Of a DNA stretch of 64,000 nucleotides, positions 33,774 through 42,396 are shown in pieces. This DNA is from an uncultured Acetobacteraceae bacterium (GTDB lineage Bacteria > Pseudomonadota > Alphaproteobacteria > Acetobacterales > Acetobacteraceae). Position numbers and translations under genes: made by a program. Each line of letters opens with the position of its first letter. The first letter of the stretch is position 1. The notes under the pieces are model-generated. The model saw only the letters and a list, made by a program, of their open reading frames with translations. It had not been told where the DNA came from and ran no database searches. The stretch lies in NCBI GenBank assembly GCA_946476985.1, contig CAMKWS010000007.1:38290-102289 (forward strand), written 5' to 3'.

Positions 33774-34040
33774 TTAAGAGGTTTTCTGAGTTAGGTCTAA
33801 TGGGGGGTGGATAAGAGCGAAGCGCAGGGCTGTGAGGCGGAGCATGGAGGCAAGTGCTTGTTCTGGTGGGCGGTGGGTATCAAGCTGCGCAATAAAACTT
33901 GCCAAAGGGCGGCCTTCTTTTTGAGCCATATAGGCTAGAACCTGCCAAAATTCTTCTTCCAACGCGATGGAGGTCCGGTGCCCATAGAGGCTTATGCTGC
34001 GTTTTTGGAGGCGATGAACGGGCGATAATAGAGTAGGCAT
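33774..34040 (-). CDS. Ribbon-helix-helix domain protein
   Basis: 88-residue putative DNA-binding protein of the alphaproteobacterial ribbon-helix-helix type: KRSISLYGHRTSIALEEEFW carries the beta strand and first helix; VLAYMAQKEGRPLASFIAQL the second; then a helical tail with LRLTALRF. Targets are unknown. Single gene, divergent from the adenosine deaminase-like gene with a 78-base gap. Confidence 0.82.
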   Translation of the reverse strand: MPTLLSPVHRLQKRSISLYGHRTSIALEEEFWQVLAYMAQKEGRPLASFIAQLDTHRPPEQALASMLRLTALRFALIHPPLDLTQKTS

Positions 34041-34118
34041 GGAATGAGCTTACAATAGTTGAAGGCAGAAGGAAGGGATTTTCTTGTCAGCCTGCGTTAG
34101 GGGTTACATATATACGGC

Positions 34119-35684
34119 ATGAAGCGTTTTTTCGGTTTTGCCCTCCTTATCGGCATGTATATATCGGTCTTTTCGCAAGGAGCTCTTGCGAGGCCATTAG
34201 TGGCATCTCTGCTAGATAATGTCAGGGGCGACCCTGTGCGGCTGGAGCTCTTTTTGCGGTCTTTCCCCAAGGGAGCGGATTTGCATAATCATCTTTCTGG
34301 GGCAGTCTATGCGGAGAGCTTCCTCAAATGGGCTGGAGAGGACGGATTGTGTGTCTCCTTAGCGGAGAAAACGATTTTAAGTAGACCATGTCCCAAGCCA
34401 GCAGAGGGGCAGGAAAACGCAGAGGCGTTATCAGCACAGCCAGAAGCATGGAATGCGATGATAAATGCGCTTTCTATGAGGAACTTTGTGCCGACTGAGA
34501 CTGATCGCTCTGGTCATGATCATTTCTTCGCAACTTTCTTACGTTTTACAGCGGCTGAGAGAGAGCACCAGGGGGATATGTTGGCTGAGGCTATGAGTAA
34601 AGCGGCCTCGGATCATGTGCAGTATGTGGAGTTCCAGATCGCTCCAATACCATTTGCGTTTCTGGCAGAGATGTTGGAGCATACTCACCTTCAATCGGTG
34701 CAAAATGAACAAGATTTTCAAGTGCTGTATGAAGGGTTACAACCCTTTTTCTCTCAAATTTTAGCTCAAGCCCAAACAGCGATTGATGAGATGGAATGGC
34801 GCGCTCATAGCGTGCTGAAATGTGGAACAAAACAAGCTGCCTCGGCCTGTAATGTGGCTGTGCGGTATCAATATTCAGCTTTGAGAGTATTTCCGGCCCC
34901 ATTTGTCTTTACTCAGCTTGTTGCCGCTTATGAGCTAACTCATCGTGATCCACGTGTTGTAGGGGTGAATTTGGTTGCGCCAGAGGATAATCCTACAGCC
35001 CTGCATGATTATGACCTGCATATGCAGATGTTTCATTATCTTAATCAGCGGTATCCTGGCACGAATGTAAGCTTACATGCTGGAGAGATTACACCAGCTC
35101 TTGTGCCTGCTGCGGATATGGATCATCACATACATGCAGCGATTGAGGTTGCTGGTGTAAAGCGTGTGGGTCATGGGGTGGATGTGCAGTGGGAGCATGA
35201 CTCCGAGATATTATTGCAGGATATGGCGAAGCGCCACATTCTGGTGGAAATTAACCTCACGAGTAATGATGAGATTTTGGGTATCAAAGGAGCGGATCAT
35301 CCTTTCTTACTTTATCGTCGTGCGGGGGTGCCTGTTGCACTCTCTACGGATGATGAAGGTGTTTCACGGAGTGATCTGACGCAAGAATATAAACGTGCTG
35401 TTGAAGCGTATCATTTAACATATGATGATCTCATAGAGTTGTCTCGTGCAGGGCTGGAATATGGGTTTATGCCGGGGGCAAGCCTTTGGGCTGATCATAA
35501 ATTGGGCCAAGTGGTTACTGTTTGTTCAGGCGATGTAGCTCATATTGGGACAACTACGCCTACGGCGGCGTGTCAGCATTTTCTTAATGATAATATGAAG
35601 GCGCGCTTACAGTGGCAGTTAGAACGGGCCTTTAGCAAGTTTGAGCAAGATATGTCTCATAACGTGTTGCTGGGAGAGCGGTGA
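34119..35684 (+). CDS. Secreted adenosine deaminase-like protein
   Basis: Predicted zinc hydrolase of the adenosine deaminase family, converting (deoxy)adenosine to inosine, but exported. 521 residues with a signal peptide (MKRFFGFALLIGMYISVFSQ, cleavage near GALA). Metal and active-site motifs are intact: GADLHNHLSGAV (HxH), VSLHAGE, KRVGHGVDV and ALSTDDEGVSRSD. The protein is longer than the cytosolic enzyme (about 340 residues), like the secreted ADGF group, with an insertion at about 180-250 containing two Cys. The following gene encodes an exported purine nucleoside permease-like protein 4 bases downstream, so the two probably act together on extracellular nucleosides. Confidence 0.88.
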   Translation: MKRFFGFALLIGMYISVFSQGALARPLVASLLDNVRGDPVRLELFLRSFPKGADLHNHLSGAVYAESFLKWAGEDGLCVSLAEKTILSRPCPKPAEGQENAEALSAQPEAWNAMINALSMRNFVPTETDRSGHDHFFATFLRFTAAEREHQGDMLAEAMSKAASDHVQYVEFQIAPIPFAFLAEMLEHTHLQSVQNEQDFQVLYEGLQPFFSQILAQAQTAIDEMEWRAHSVLKCGTKQAASACNVAVRYQYSALRVFPAPFVFTQLVAAYELTHRDPRVVGVNLVAPEDNPTALHDYDLHMQMFHYLNQRYPGTNVSLHAGEITPALVPAADMDHHIHAAIEVAGVKRVGHGVDVQWEHDSEILLQDMAKRHILVEINLTSNDEILGIKGADHPFLLYRRAGVPVALSTDDEGVSRSDLTQEYKRAVEAYHLTYDDLIELSRAGLEYGFMPGASLWADHKLGQVVTVCSGDVAHIGTTTPTAACQHFLNDNMKARLQWQLERAFSKFEQDMSHNVLLGER

Positions 35685-35688
35685 TTTT

Positions 35689-36804
35689 ATGAAATGGTTT
35701 TCTCGTAGCTTATGCACTTCCGGTATGAGGGGGGCGATGTTGGCGGCTGCCTTTATTGGGGGGAGTGCTTCTGCCCATACTGATCCTGTAGTGCAACCGG
35801 CTTCTCATGCGCCATTAGAGGTGCGTGTTGTTGTGGTGACGACCTTTGAGATTGGCAAAGATCGTGGTGATATCCCCGGTGAGTTTCAGAATTGGGTGGA
35901 GCATTTTCCACTTTCTCAGACCTTACCTGCTCCTGGCACAGAGCATGGTGTGTTGCGCTACAATGCCAAAGAGCATGTTTTAGGGGTTGTGAGTGGTGAG
36001 GGACCAACACATATGGCTGAGGCCATGACGGCCCTTGCGCTCGACCCACGGTTTGATCTTCGTCATGCTTATTTTGTGTTGGCTGGTATTGCTGGAGTGA
36101 ATCCTTCTGTTGGAACAATTGGTTCGGCTTTTTGGGCTCAGCATGTGGTGAATGGCGGTGCAGCGCATCTTATTGATTCACGTGAAATACCTGCTCATTG
36201 GCCGGATGGTTTTACGCCCGTGCAGGGGAAAGAACCTAACGAGCACCCTCGCCCGCCAGTTCATTCGATTTCGGGTGATATGGTGTATGATTTACAGCCT
36301 TCTCTTGTGCATTGGGCCTATGATCTCACACGTCATATCGTTTTGGCTGATAATGAGCGTTTGGCAGAGCGTCGGAAAATGTATCGTGGGTTCCCAGCAG
36401 CGCAGAAGGCTCCGTCTGTTATGGTAGGGGATACGATATCAGGAGAAACCTATTGGCTTGGTGGGTTGATGAATAAATGGGCTGAGCGGTGGGTGCGTTA
36501 TTGGACGGATGGTCAAGGCCAAATGGCAACCACAGCAGAGGAAGATATAGGCCTTTGCCAAGCTCTGGCCTTACAAGCACGGGCCGGGCGTGTGGATGAT
36601 AAGCGTATTCTAGTCCTGAGAACGGCGAGTAATTTTGATATGCCGCCTCCAGGTCAAGCGCCAGCAGATATGCTCTTTGATGAAGCCCATGAGGAGGGGT
36701 TACCGGGTCTTTATGCTTCAACAGATGCGGCTTATCAGGTTGCAAGCTCGGTTGTGCATGAGATTGCAACCCATTGGGAACGGTATAGAGATGCTATTCC
36801 TTGA
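35689..36804 (+). CDS. Purine nucleoside permease-like protein (NUP family), secreted
   Basis: Member of the purine nucleoside permease (NUP) family, known from nucleoside uptake in yeasts and found in bacteria. From ATG 35689 (GGGAGAGCGG upstream) 371 residues with a signal peptide ending GGSASAHT. The mature part is soluble-looking, without the many membrane helices of a real transporter, and contains VVVTTFEIGKDRGDIPGEFQ, VVSGEGPTHMAEAM, FVLAGIAGVNPSVGTIGSAF and LVLRTASNFDMPPPG, which resembles a nucleoside-phosphorylase-like fold. It lies four bases after the adenosine deaminase-like gene. Followed by a strong terminator. Confidence 0.87.
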   Translation: MKWFSRSLCTSGMRGAMLAAAFIGGSASAHTDPVVQPASHAPLEVRVVVVTTFEIGKDRGDIPGEFQNWVEHFPLSQTLPAPGTEHGVLRYNAKEHVLGVVSGEGPTHMAEAMTALALDPRFDLRHAYFVLAGIAGVNPSVGTIGSAFWAQHVVNGGAAHLIDSREIPAHWPDGFTPVQGKEPNEHPRPPVHSISGDMVYDLQPSLVHWAYDLTRHIVLADNERLAERRKMYRGFPAAQKAPSVMVGDTISGETYWLGGLMNKWAERWVRYWTDGQGQMATTAEEDIGLCQALALQARAGRVDDKRILVLRTASNFDMPPPGQAPADMLFDEAHEEGLPGLYASTDAAYQVASSVVHEIATHWERYRDAIP

Positions 36805-36814
36805 GTAGGGAGAT

Positions 36815-36850
36815 AATAAAAAGGCGGGGCAAGAGCCCCGCCTTTTTATT
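36815..36850. terminator. Strong bidirectional terminator between the NUP gene and tgt
   Basis: AATAAAAAGGCGGGGC pairs perfectly with GCCCCGCCTTTTTATT over 16 bases, loop AAGA. The tgt stop codon (36849-36851) lies at its edge. Confidence 0.95.
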
Positions 36851-38042
36851 ATGAGGGGAAGTAGCGTGGCATGGGCCATTCATCTTCGCTCCAATCGCCT
36901 TTTGCCCAGTTTTGGCGTAGTTCGCGTGCAACCTCTTCTAAGGTTCCGCTGACAATAGCGGCACGGATACGGCGCATTAGACGCTGGTAATAGGCCAGAT
37001 TATGCAGCGTAAGAAGCATAGGGCCGAGCATTTCATTCGAGCGGAAGAGATGATGTAGATACGCACGGCTATAACGCCCTGCAAGTGGGCTATCATCCTC
37101 TGGTGAGAGAGGGCGTGTATCTTCTGCAAAACGGGCATTTCGAAGGTTAAGATAACCACGTTCTGTATATGCACGTGCTGTTCGGCCGGCGCGTGAGGGC
37201 ATGACACAGTCAAACATATCACAGCCACGCATTACGGCACCGAGAAGATCATCAGGTGTGCCAACCCCCATAAGATAGCGGGGTTGGTCCTCTGGCAGCA
37301 TCGGGGTGGTGTAGTCGAGGGTAGAGAACATGAGTTCTTGCCCTTCGCCAACAGCCAGCCCACCAATAGCGTAACCTTCAAAGCCGATATTACGTAGAGC
37401 AAGAGCGGAGCGTTCACGCAGATCTTGCTCTGTTCCACCTTGGACGATTCCAAATTGTCCATAGCCTGGGCGGGCAATAAAGGCTTCACGAGAGCGAGCT
37501 GCCCAACGCATTGAACGTTGCATAGAGGCATCTAACGCCTCTTTTGTGGCGGGGAGAGCAGGACATTCATCAAAAGCCATCGTAATGGTGGCGTCTAATT
37601 TATATTGAATATCTGTCGAGCTTTCCGGTGTAAGGCGATGGGAACTGCCATCAATATGAGAGCGGAAGGTGACGCCATCCTCATCCATTTTGCGTAATGG
37701 CCCTAGAGACATTACTTGAAACCCGCCGGAATCTGTTAGGATAGGGCCAGGCCAATCCATCATGCGATGTAATCCGCCGAGACGTTGGACACGTTCTGCT
37801 GTAGGGCGCAACATAAGGTGATATGTATTGCCGAGAACAATACCTGCCCCTGTTGCACGGATGTTATCCATTGTAATGCCTTTGACCGTGCCAACAGTAC
37901 CTACAGGCATAAAGGTTGGGGTGGGAACACTCCCATGGCGTGTATGGAGCCACCCGGCACGAGCCTGCCCGCATTGGGCATCTTTTTGCCAGTGCATACG
38001 CTCAGATGGAGTTAGGGTAGGGCGGGGTGTTTCAACACTCAT
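36849..38042 (-). CDS. tgt: Queuine tRNA-ribosyltransferase (Tgt), lacking the usual zinc cysteines
   Basis: Exchanges guanine-34 for preQ1 in tRNAs with GUN anticodons, the first tRNA step of queuosine synthesis. 397 residues with [36 protein letters not shown], and nucleophile Asp in [17 protein letters not shown]. In usual bacterial Tgt a C-x-C-x2-C triad plus a later His bind zinc; here the matching stretch reads [20 protein letters not shown], with no Cys, while His in [13 protein letters not shown] remains. The flanking motifs are well conserved, so the gene looks functional rather than decayed. It overlaps queA by 4 bases. Confidence 0.95.
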   Translation of the reverse strand: MSVETPRPTLTPSERMHWQKDAQCGQARAGWLHTRHGSVPTPTFMPVGTVGTVKGITMDNIRATGAGIVLGNTYHLMLRPTAERVQRLGGLHRMMDWPGPILTDSGGFQVMSLGPLRKMDEDGVTFRSHIDGSSHRLTPESSTDIQYKLDATITMAFDECPALPATKEALDASMQRSMRWAARSREAFIARPGYGQFGIVQGGTEQDLRERSALALRNIGFEGYAIGGLAVGEGQELMFSTLDYTTPMLPEDQPRYLMGVGTPDDLLGAVMRGCDMFDCVMPSRAGRTARAYTERGYLNLRNARFAEDTRPLSPEDDSPLAGRYSRAYLHHLFRSNEMLGPMLLTLHNLAYYQRLMRRIRAAIVSGTLEEVARELRQNWAKGDWSEDEWPMPRYFPS

Positions 38043-39106
38043 GGGGCACGCTCCAAAAGGCAGGCATCACCGTAGGAATAAAAACGTAGCTTTTCATTAA
38101 TCGCATAATGATAGGCATGGCGCATTGTGTCTGTACCAGCAAATGCACAGACAAGCATAAATAGCGTAGAGCGGGGAAGGTGGAAGTTTGTGAGCAGTAC
38201 ATCTACTGCACGGAATGTATAACCCGGCTTGATAAAGATGGAGGTTTCTCCCGCCCAAGGGTGGGTGATACCGTGTTCATCTGTCGCACTTTCAAGCAGG
38301 CGGAGGCTGGTTGTGCCAACGGCAACAATGCGGCCGCCTCTGGCTCGTGTGGCGTTAATGGCGTGTGCTGTGGCCTCATCAATATGGCCCCATTCAGCAT
38401 GCATTTTATGTTCGCTAATAGTGGAGCGTACGGGCAGAAATGTACCTGCTCCGACATGGAGTGTGAGGGTGCGTTTTTCAATACCTTTTTCCGCAAGCTT
38501 GGCGAGAAGTTCTTCAGTAAAATGTAACCCCGCAGTAGGAGCTGCGACAGCCCCACGGAATTGGGAAAAAATAGTACGATAGTCGCTATCATCCTCTTGG
38601 GTAGGACCGTTGGGGCGTGCGATATAGGGCGGCAGTGCAAGGGCGCCTCTACGCTCTAAGAAGGCATCAAACTCATTCCCTTCGACAGAGAAGCGCAACA
38701 CAACAGCTCCATCGCCTTCATTGGTAATGACGGTGGCGGTGACGGGGTCATCCTCAAAGGTGAGTTTATCATTCGGGCGGAGTTTGCGAGCATTACGGGC
38801 GAGGGCATGCCAGTCTCCTTCCGGAAGGATGCGATCAAGCGTAATGCCGATTTTTGCTTCACCACGCCGTGCGTCTAATTTAGCACGAATGACCTCTGTA
38901 TTATTGGCAATGAGCAGATCGCCTTCTTTGAGGAGGTTCGGGAGTTGATGAATATAATGACGTGAGAGCCGTTCCTCTGGGTGTGCGCTAGGTGTTTTTT
39001 GAGCACGAACATGCAGTAAGTTCGCCATATCGCGGGGGCGAGCAGGCTCGGTAGCGATATGCTCCCGTGGGAGGTCGAAATCAAAAAGAGAGAGCTCGTC
39101 AGTCAT
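38039..39106 (-). CDS. queA: S-adenosylmethionine:tRNA ribosyltransferase-isomerase QueA
   Basis: Adds the epoxycyclopentane moiety from SAM to preQ1-tRNA. 355 residues: [16 protein letters not shown] at the start, [34 protein letters not shown] and the end region [20 protein letters not shown] are QueA signatures. It overlaps tgt by four bases, making a two-gene queuosine unit in which queA comes first. Confidence 0.96.
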   Translation of the reverse strand: MTDELSLFDFDLPREHIATEPARPRDMANLLHVRAQKTPSAHPEERLSRHYIHQLPNLLKEGDLLIANNTEVIRAKLDARRGEAKIGITLDRILPEGDWHALARNARKLRPNDKLTFEDDPVTATVITNEGDGAVVLRFSVEGNEFDAFLERRGALALPPYIARPNGPTQEDDSDYRTIFSQFRGAVAAPTAGLHFTEELLAKLAEKGIEKRTLTLHVGAGTFLPVRSTISEHKMHAEWGHIDEATAHAINATRARGGRIVAVGTTSLRLLESATDEHGITHPWAGETSIFIKPGYTFRAVDVLLTNFHLPRSTLFMLVCAFAGTDTMRHAYHYAINEKLRFYSYGDACLLERAP

Positions 39107-39174
39107 GATGGTATGGGTATATCAGCTATAGATGTTGGTAGGAGGGAAGAAGCAGTATTTTCTCCGCTTAGAGA

Positions 39175-39196
39175 AAAAGGGGCAGATGCCCCTTTT
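39175..39196 (-). terminator. Terminator of the mlaA-mlaC unit
   Basis: AAAAGGGGC and GCCCCTTTT pair perfectly around a 4-base loop; on the minus strand the stem runs into a T5 stretch. Located 38 bases after the mlaC stop. Confidence 0.88.
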
Positions 39197-39233
39197 CCTA
39201 AAACGTGCCTTTGTCGCTATGTGGCGTGCGTTA

Positions 39234-39833
39234 TTAACGCCCAAGTTGACGTTTTAAGGCGTTGATGAGTGTCTGAACTTCCCCCCCATTGCGGGTTAGG
39301 TATGCTGTGTAGTCACTGCGTTGTGTCATGCGCATACTGGCTCCTTCACCAAAGAGATCAACTACTTTGGGAGGGGTTCCGCTAATGACAGCTGTCATAT
39401 TAATGGCGGGATGATGCGGGCGGGTAATCTGCAATGTGACTTTTTGCCCAGCAGGGGAGGGAGTGCTGTTGACTAGCTTAAAGGAAATATCCTCATAAGC
39501 CCCCATTTGTGCCGTGACCGCGTTAAGTAAGACATCTTCAAACAAAGCAAGATAGATTTTTTGTTGTGTCTCAGTAGCCTGTTTCCAGTAACGGCCGAGG
39601 CAATAGCGTGCGATACCTTGGACATCTACGTTGGCGCGTAGAAGAGGCATCAGCGCATCACGTTTCTGTGTTAGTGGCGCATGGCTGTTAAGAATATTGA
39701 GTAATTGCCCACCAAATGAGGCGACAAAAGCAGTCGCATCATCGGCTGGTGTGGCCTTAGCCAATCCAGGAGCAAGGAAAATAAGGCTAGCAGCTCCCAG
39801 AATGGTGCGGCGTGTAAGGTGACGGAGCATCAT
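39234..39833 (-). CDS. MlaC-type periplasmic phospholipid-binding protein
   Basis: Periplasmic shuttle of the Mla lipid-asymmetry pathway (ABC toluene tolerance family). From ATG 39833 (GGAAGGATCC upstream; a second ATG follows directly) 199 residues. The signal peptide LTRRTILGAASLIFLAPGLA contains a twin-arginine-like RRxIL motif, so Tat export is possible. The mature protein matches MlaC: LMPLLRANVDVQGIARYCLG, RYWKQATETQQKIYLALFED and VVDLFGEGASM. It directly follows the mlaA-like gene. Confidence 0.88.
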   Translation of the reverse strand: MMLRHLTRRTILGAASLIFLAPGLAKATPADDATAFVASFGGQLLNILNSHAPLTQKRDALMPLLRANVDVQGIARYCLGRYWKQATETQQKIYLALFEDVLLNAVTAQMGAYEDISFKLVNSTPSPAGQKVTLQITRPHHPAINMTAVISGTPPKVVDLFGEGASMRMTQRSDYTAYLTRNGGEVQTLINALKRQLGR

Positions 39834-39883
39834 ATTTAGGGATCCTTCCCAAAAGGCGCTGTCCTTGTGAGGGGACAAATGTG

Positions 39884-40687
39884 TCAGTACCAATCAGGCG
39901 TTGTGGCGCGGTGATCTGCTTTAAGTGCGTCGATTTGGCTTTGACGCTGTTGCTGCCATGCACTGCGCAAGAAAGCATAGGGGTCTAGGCTTTGATGCTC
40001 CAGCTGGTCAAGCTGGTCTGTGCTATCGGCGAAAATGTTGAAGGTGCCGAGGATATTATAGCCCCAGTTGAAACTAATGAGACCATACCCACGGGGGACA
40101 TAGTTAATAGGTGTTAGACCCTGGCCAATGGCGTATCCTATGGAATCACGGAAGTTGCTTGGCCCAATCCCAGGAAGGAAGAGGTAAGGGCCAGGTTTGA
40201 TCCCCCACAATGCCATAACCATACCGGGGTCTGTTTCATGCTGTTTATACCCAACAAGGCTTGCAACATCAAAGAAACCGGCAACGCCGAGAGACATATT
40301 GATGACATAGCGCATGAAAGAATCCCCAGCAAGGCGGGGTTTGCCAGCACCAACGTCAGAAAAGAAAACAGCCGGTTGGCGCCACGTCTCGTTTAATGTG
40401 GAGATAGAGCTACGGATAGGCTGTGGGACGTTCTTTTGCCAGAACTTACCAACAGGGCGCAGAGCTTTGTGGTAGGCCCACATATTAAGCGAAAACATCT
40501 TACGATTGAGAGGCTCGTAAGGGTCGTTTGCGGCTTTATAATCGGCGAGGTCGTCAGGATCCTTAGGAGGAGGATTCCTAATAGCACTACACGCCCCTAA
40601 ACAAAGGAGAGCGAGGCAGGCAACCAGTGTGCGTTGGGTATAGCCCATGCGATGGTTGGTCTGCGTTATGCTACCTGTGCGCGCCAT
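39884..40687 (-). CDS. MlaA/VacJ-type outer-membrane lipoprotein
   Basis: Outer-membrane lipoprotein that extracts mislocalised phospholipids from the outer leaflet. ATG 40687 has AGGAG about ten bases upstream and gives 267 residues; ATG 40648 lacks a ribosome site. The lipobox is LGAC. The family core is clear: NDPYEPLNRKMFSLNMWAYH, ETDPGMVMALWGIKPGPYLF and PGIGPSNFRDSIGYAIG. It is cotranscribed with the MlaC-type gene; the MlaFEDB transporter is not in the window. Confidence 0.94.
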   Translation of the reverse strand: MARTGSITQTNHRMGYTQRTLVACLALLCLGACSAIRNPPPKDPDDLADYKAANDPYEPLNRKMFSLNMWAYHKALRPVGKFWQKNVPQPIRSSISTLNETWRQPAVFFSDVGAGKPRLAGDSFMRYVINMSLGVAGFFDVASLVGYKQHETDPGMVMALWGIKPGPYLFLPGIGPSNFRDSIGYAIGQGLTPINYVPRGYGLISFNWGYNILGTFNIFADSTDQLDQLEHQSLDPYAFLRSAWQQQRQSQIDALKADHRATTPDWY

Positions 40688-41074
40688 GTTGCCGCTGCTC
40701 CTGTTGGTTGGTAAGTTTGGCTTAATTATAGAGAAACTCGCTTTAGTTAAAGGGGAGCTTTCTTGCAACCTTCGCCATGACTACCATAAAAATGACTATA
40801 TCTTGCGAGTAGGCACTCGCGGGCACAACATATGGCAGTTGTGAGATCATGCCTACCCCCCCTTTGCATATCAGCTTTGTAACATAAAAATACTGTATTG
40901 CATTTTTGCACTGTCAGGCAGGTTAAAAAGTCATTTATATAAGACTTACGTTGTCTTTATCTTTGCAGGAGTCTCGCTGCTATATCCTCCCGTTCCATGG
41001 TCCATAGAAGAGGCGATATGGTGGTGTAATGGCGAGAAGGGACACCGTTTCTTATACAAGGTGGGAGAATGGAT
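40688..41074. other. Intergenic region between divergent mlaA-like and galM-like genes (387 bases)
   Basis: Must contain the promoters of both divergent units. A perfect hairpin GCGAGT-aggc-ACTCGC lies at 40805-40820 without a T-run, and the palindromic word TGCATTTTTGCA occurs near 40900. No promoter is assigned with confidence; no ORF with a good ribosome site is seen. Confidence 0.4.
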
Positions 41075-42241
41075 ATGTCTCGTTTTTATGACCCCCGTGC
41101 TTGGTTACTTTCTGCAACAGCTTTAGCTCTTAGTGTTCCTCTTTCTAGCGGGGCGTTCGCGCATCCAAAGGCTCATGTTGAGAGCTGGGGGCATTTGGAT
41201 GATGGGCGTAAGGTAAAGGCCATTACACTCCGTAATGACCATGGCATTAGTGCTACATTGTTAAGTTATGGTGCGATTATTCACGCGGTGAATGTGCCGG
41301 ATCGGCGCGGGCGTATTGAGAATATTGCGTTGGGCTTCCCTAATTTAGCGGGATATATCAAGCATAATAACGATCCTCATTTTGGGGCTGCTTTGGGGCG
41401 TGTAGCGAATCGTATTGCGAATGCAAGCTTCACACTTGAGGGTAAAACCTATCATATCTCTGCCAATAATGCGCCGAATACTCTCCATGGGGGAGCGGAA
41501 GGCTTTGACCGGAAATTATGGAGCATTGAGCGCACCGGTGAGGATGCTGATGGTGCATATGTCGTTTTGAAATTGGTTAGCCCAGATGGTGACCAGGGTT
41601 TCCCAGGGGCATTAACCACATATGCGACATATCGTTTGGGTAATGATGATACACTCTCCCTCAATTTTAAGGCTCAGACAGACGCACCAACGGTTGTTAA
41701 CCTGTCCACACATAATTATTGGAACCTAAATGGTGAGGGGTCTGGCGGGGTCGAGCCGGAAGAAGTGCAAATTTTTGCAGATCATTTCGTGCAAACGGAT
41801 GAAAACTCCATCCCAACAGGTATTTTCACACCGGTTGAAGGGACTGCATTTGACTTCCGTCATCCTCATACGGTGGGTGAACGCTTACGCAGTCGTGAGC
41901 CGCAGATGGCTTTTGGTATGGGGTATGACAAGTGCTACGTGTTGAATGCTCCTTCTAAAGCCGGAGGAGAGGAGCATCTTGCTGCACGTGTGAGTGACCC
42001 TCGTTCTGGACGCGTGTTGGACATCTCTACGAACATGCCGGGTCTGCAGTTTTATACAGCAAACCATATTTACGGGACCTATTATGGCCCAGCAGGGAAG
42101 GCGTATCGTCAAGGAGATGCTCTTGCATTTGAGCCGGAATTTTATCCGAACAGCCCTAACCAAGGGAATTTCCCAAGCATCGAGCTGAAGCCAGGGCAGA
42201 GTTATGATTACAGCATGAGTTTCCATTTTACTCATGAGTAA
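41075..42241 (+). CDS. Secreted aldose 1-epimerase (GalM family)
   Basis: Interconverts alpha and beta anomers of glucose or galactose. ATG 41075 is six bases after GGTGGGAGA, better than ATG 41069. The 388-residue precursor has a signal peptide (LLSATALALSVPLSSGAFA), so it acts outside the cytosol. GalM motifs: LLSYGAIIHAVNVPDRRG, GAALGRVANRIANASF, NNAPNTLHGG (catalytic-region His), NLSTHNYWNLNG and EPEFYPNSPNQGNFP (Glu near the end). In acetic acid bacteria membrane dehydrogenases oxidise sugars in the periplasm, so an exported mutarotase could feed the preferred anomer (inference). Confidence 0.93.
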   Translation: MSRFYDPRAWLLSATALALSVPLSSGAFAHPKAHVESWGHLDDGRKVKAITLRNDHGISATLLSYGAIIHAVNVPDRRGRIENIALGFPNLAGYIKHNNDPHFGAALGRVANRIANASFTLEGKTYHISANNAPNTLHGGAEGFDRKLWSIERTGEDADGAYVVLKLVSPDGDQGFPGALTTYATYRLGNDDTLSLNFKAQTDAPTVVNLSTHNYWNLNGEGSGGVEPEEVQIFADHFVQTDENSIPTGIFTPVEGTAFDFRHPHTVGERLRSREPQMAFGMGYDKCYVLNAPSKAGGEEHLAARVSDPRSGRVLDISTNMPGLQFYTANHIYGTYYGPAGKAYRQGDALAFEPEFYPNSPNQGNFPSIELKPGQSYDYSMSFHFTHE

Positions 42242-42256
42242 GTCTGTCTTGTAACG

Positions 42257-42289
42257 AAAAAGGCCTCACCAGGTGGTGGGGCCTTTTTT
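42257..42289 (+). terminator. Terminator after the galM-like gene
   Basis: AAAAAGGCCTCACC pairs with GGTGGGGCCTTTTT (one G-T wobble) around AGGT, ending in a T run. Confidence 0.9.
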
Positions 42290-42297
42290 ATAGAAAC

Positions 42298-42364
42298 TTA
42301 TCCACATAATTCTTATTTCCCTACACAGATTCGCACCCGAAGCTATCCCCTAAACTGGGGATAA
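42298..42364. promoter_or_regulatory. DnaA-box-like cluster between galM-like gene and cysE
   Basis: TTATCCACA (42298-42306) is a perfect consensus DnaA box. Downstream, TATCCCC-taaact-GGGGATA (42344-42363) is a perfect 7-bp inverted repeat whose right arm reads TTATCCCCA on the minus strand, one base from a DnaA box. Not a complete origin. Confidence 0.4.
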
Positions 42365-42396
42365 CTATCAGATGAGTAGCTCAAGCAGGGGGATAT

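Noticed and set aside
42298..42364. DnaA-box cluster considered as the chromosome origin
   Set aside because: Only one perfect box, no AT-rich unwinding region and no origin-associated genes nearby.
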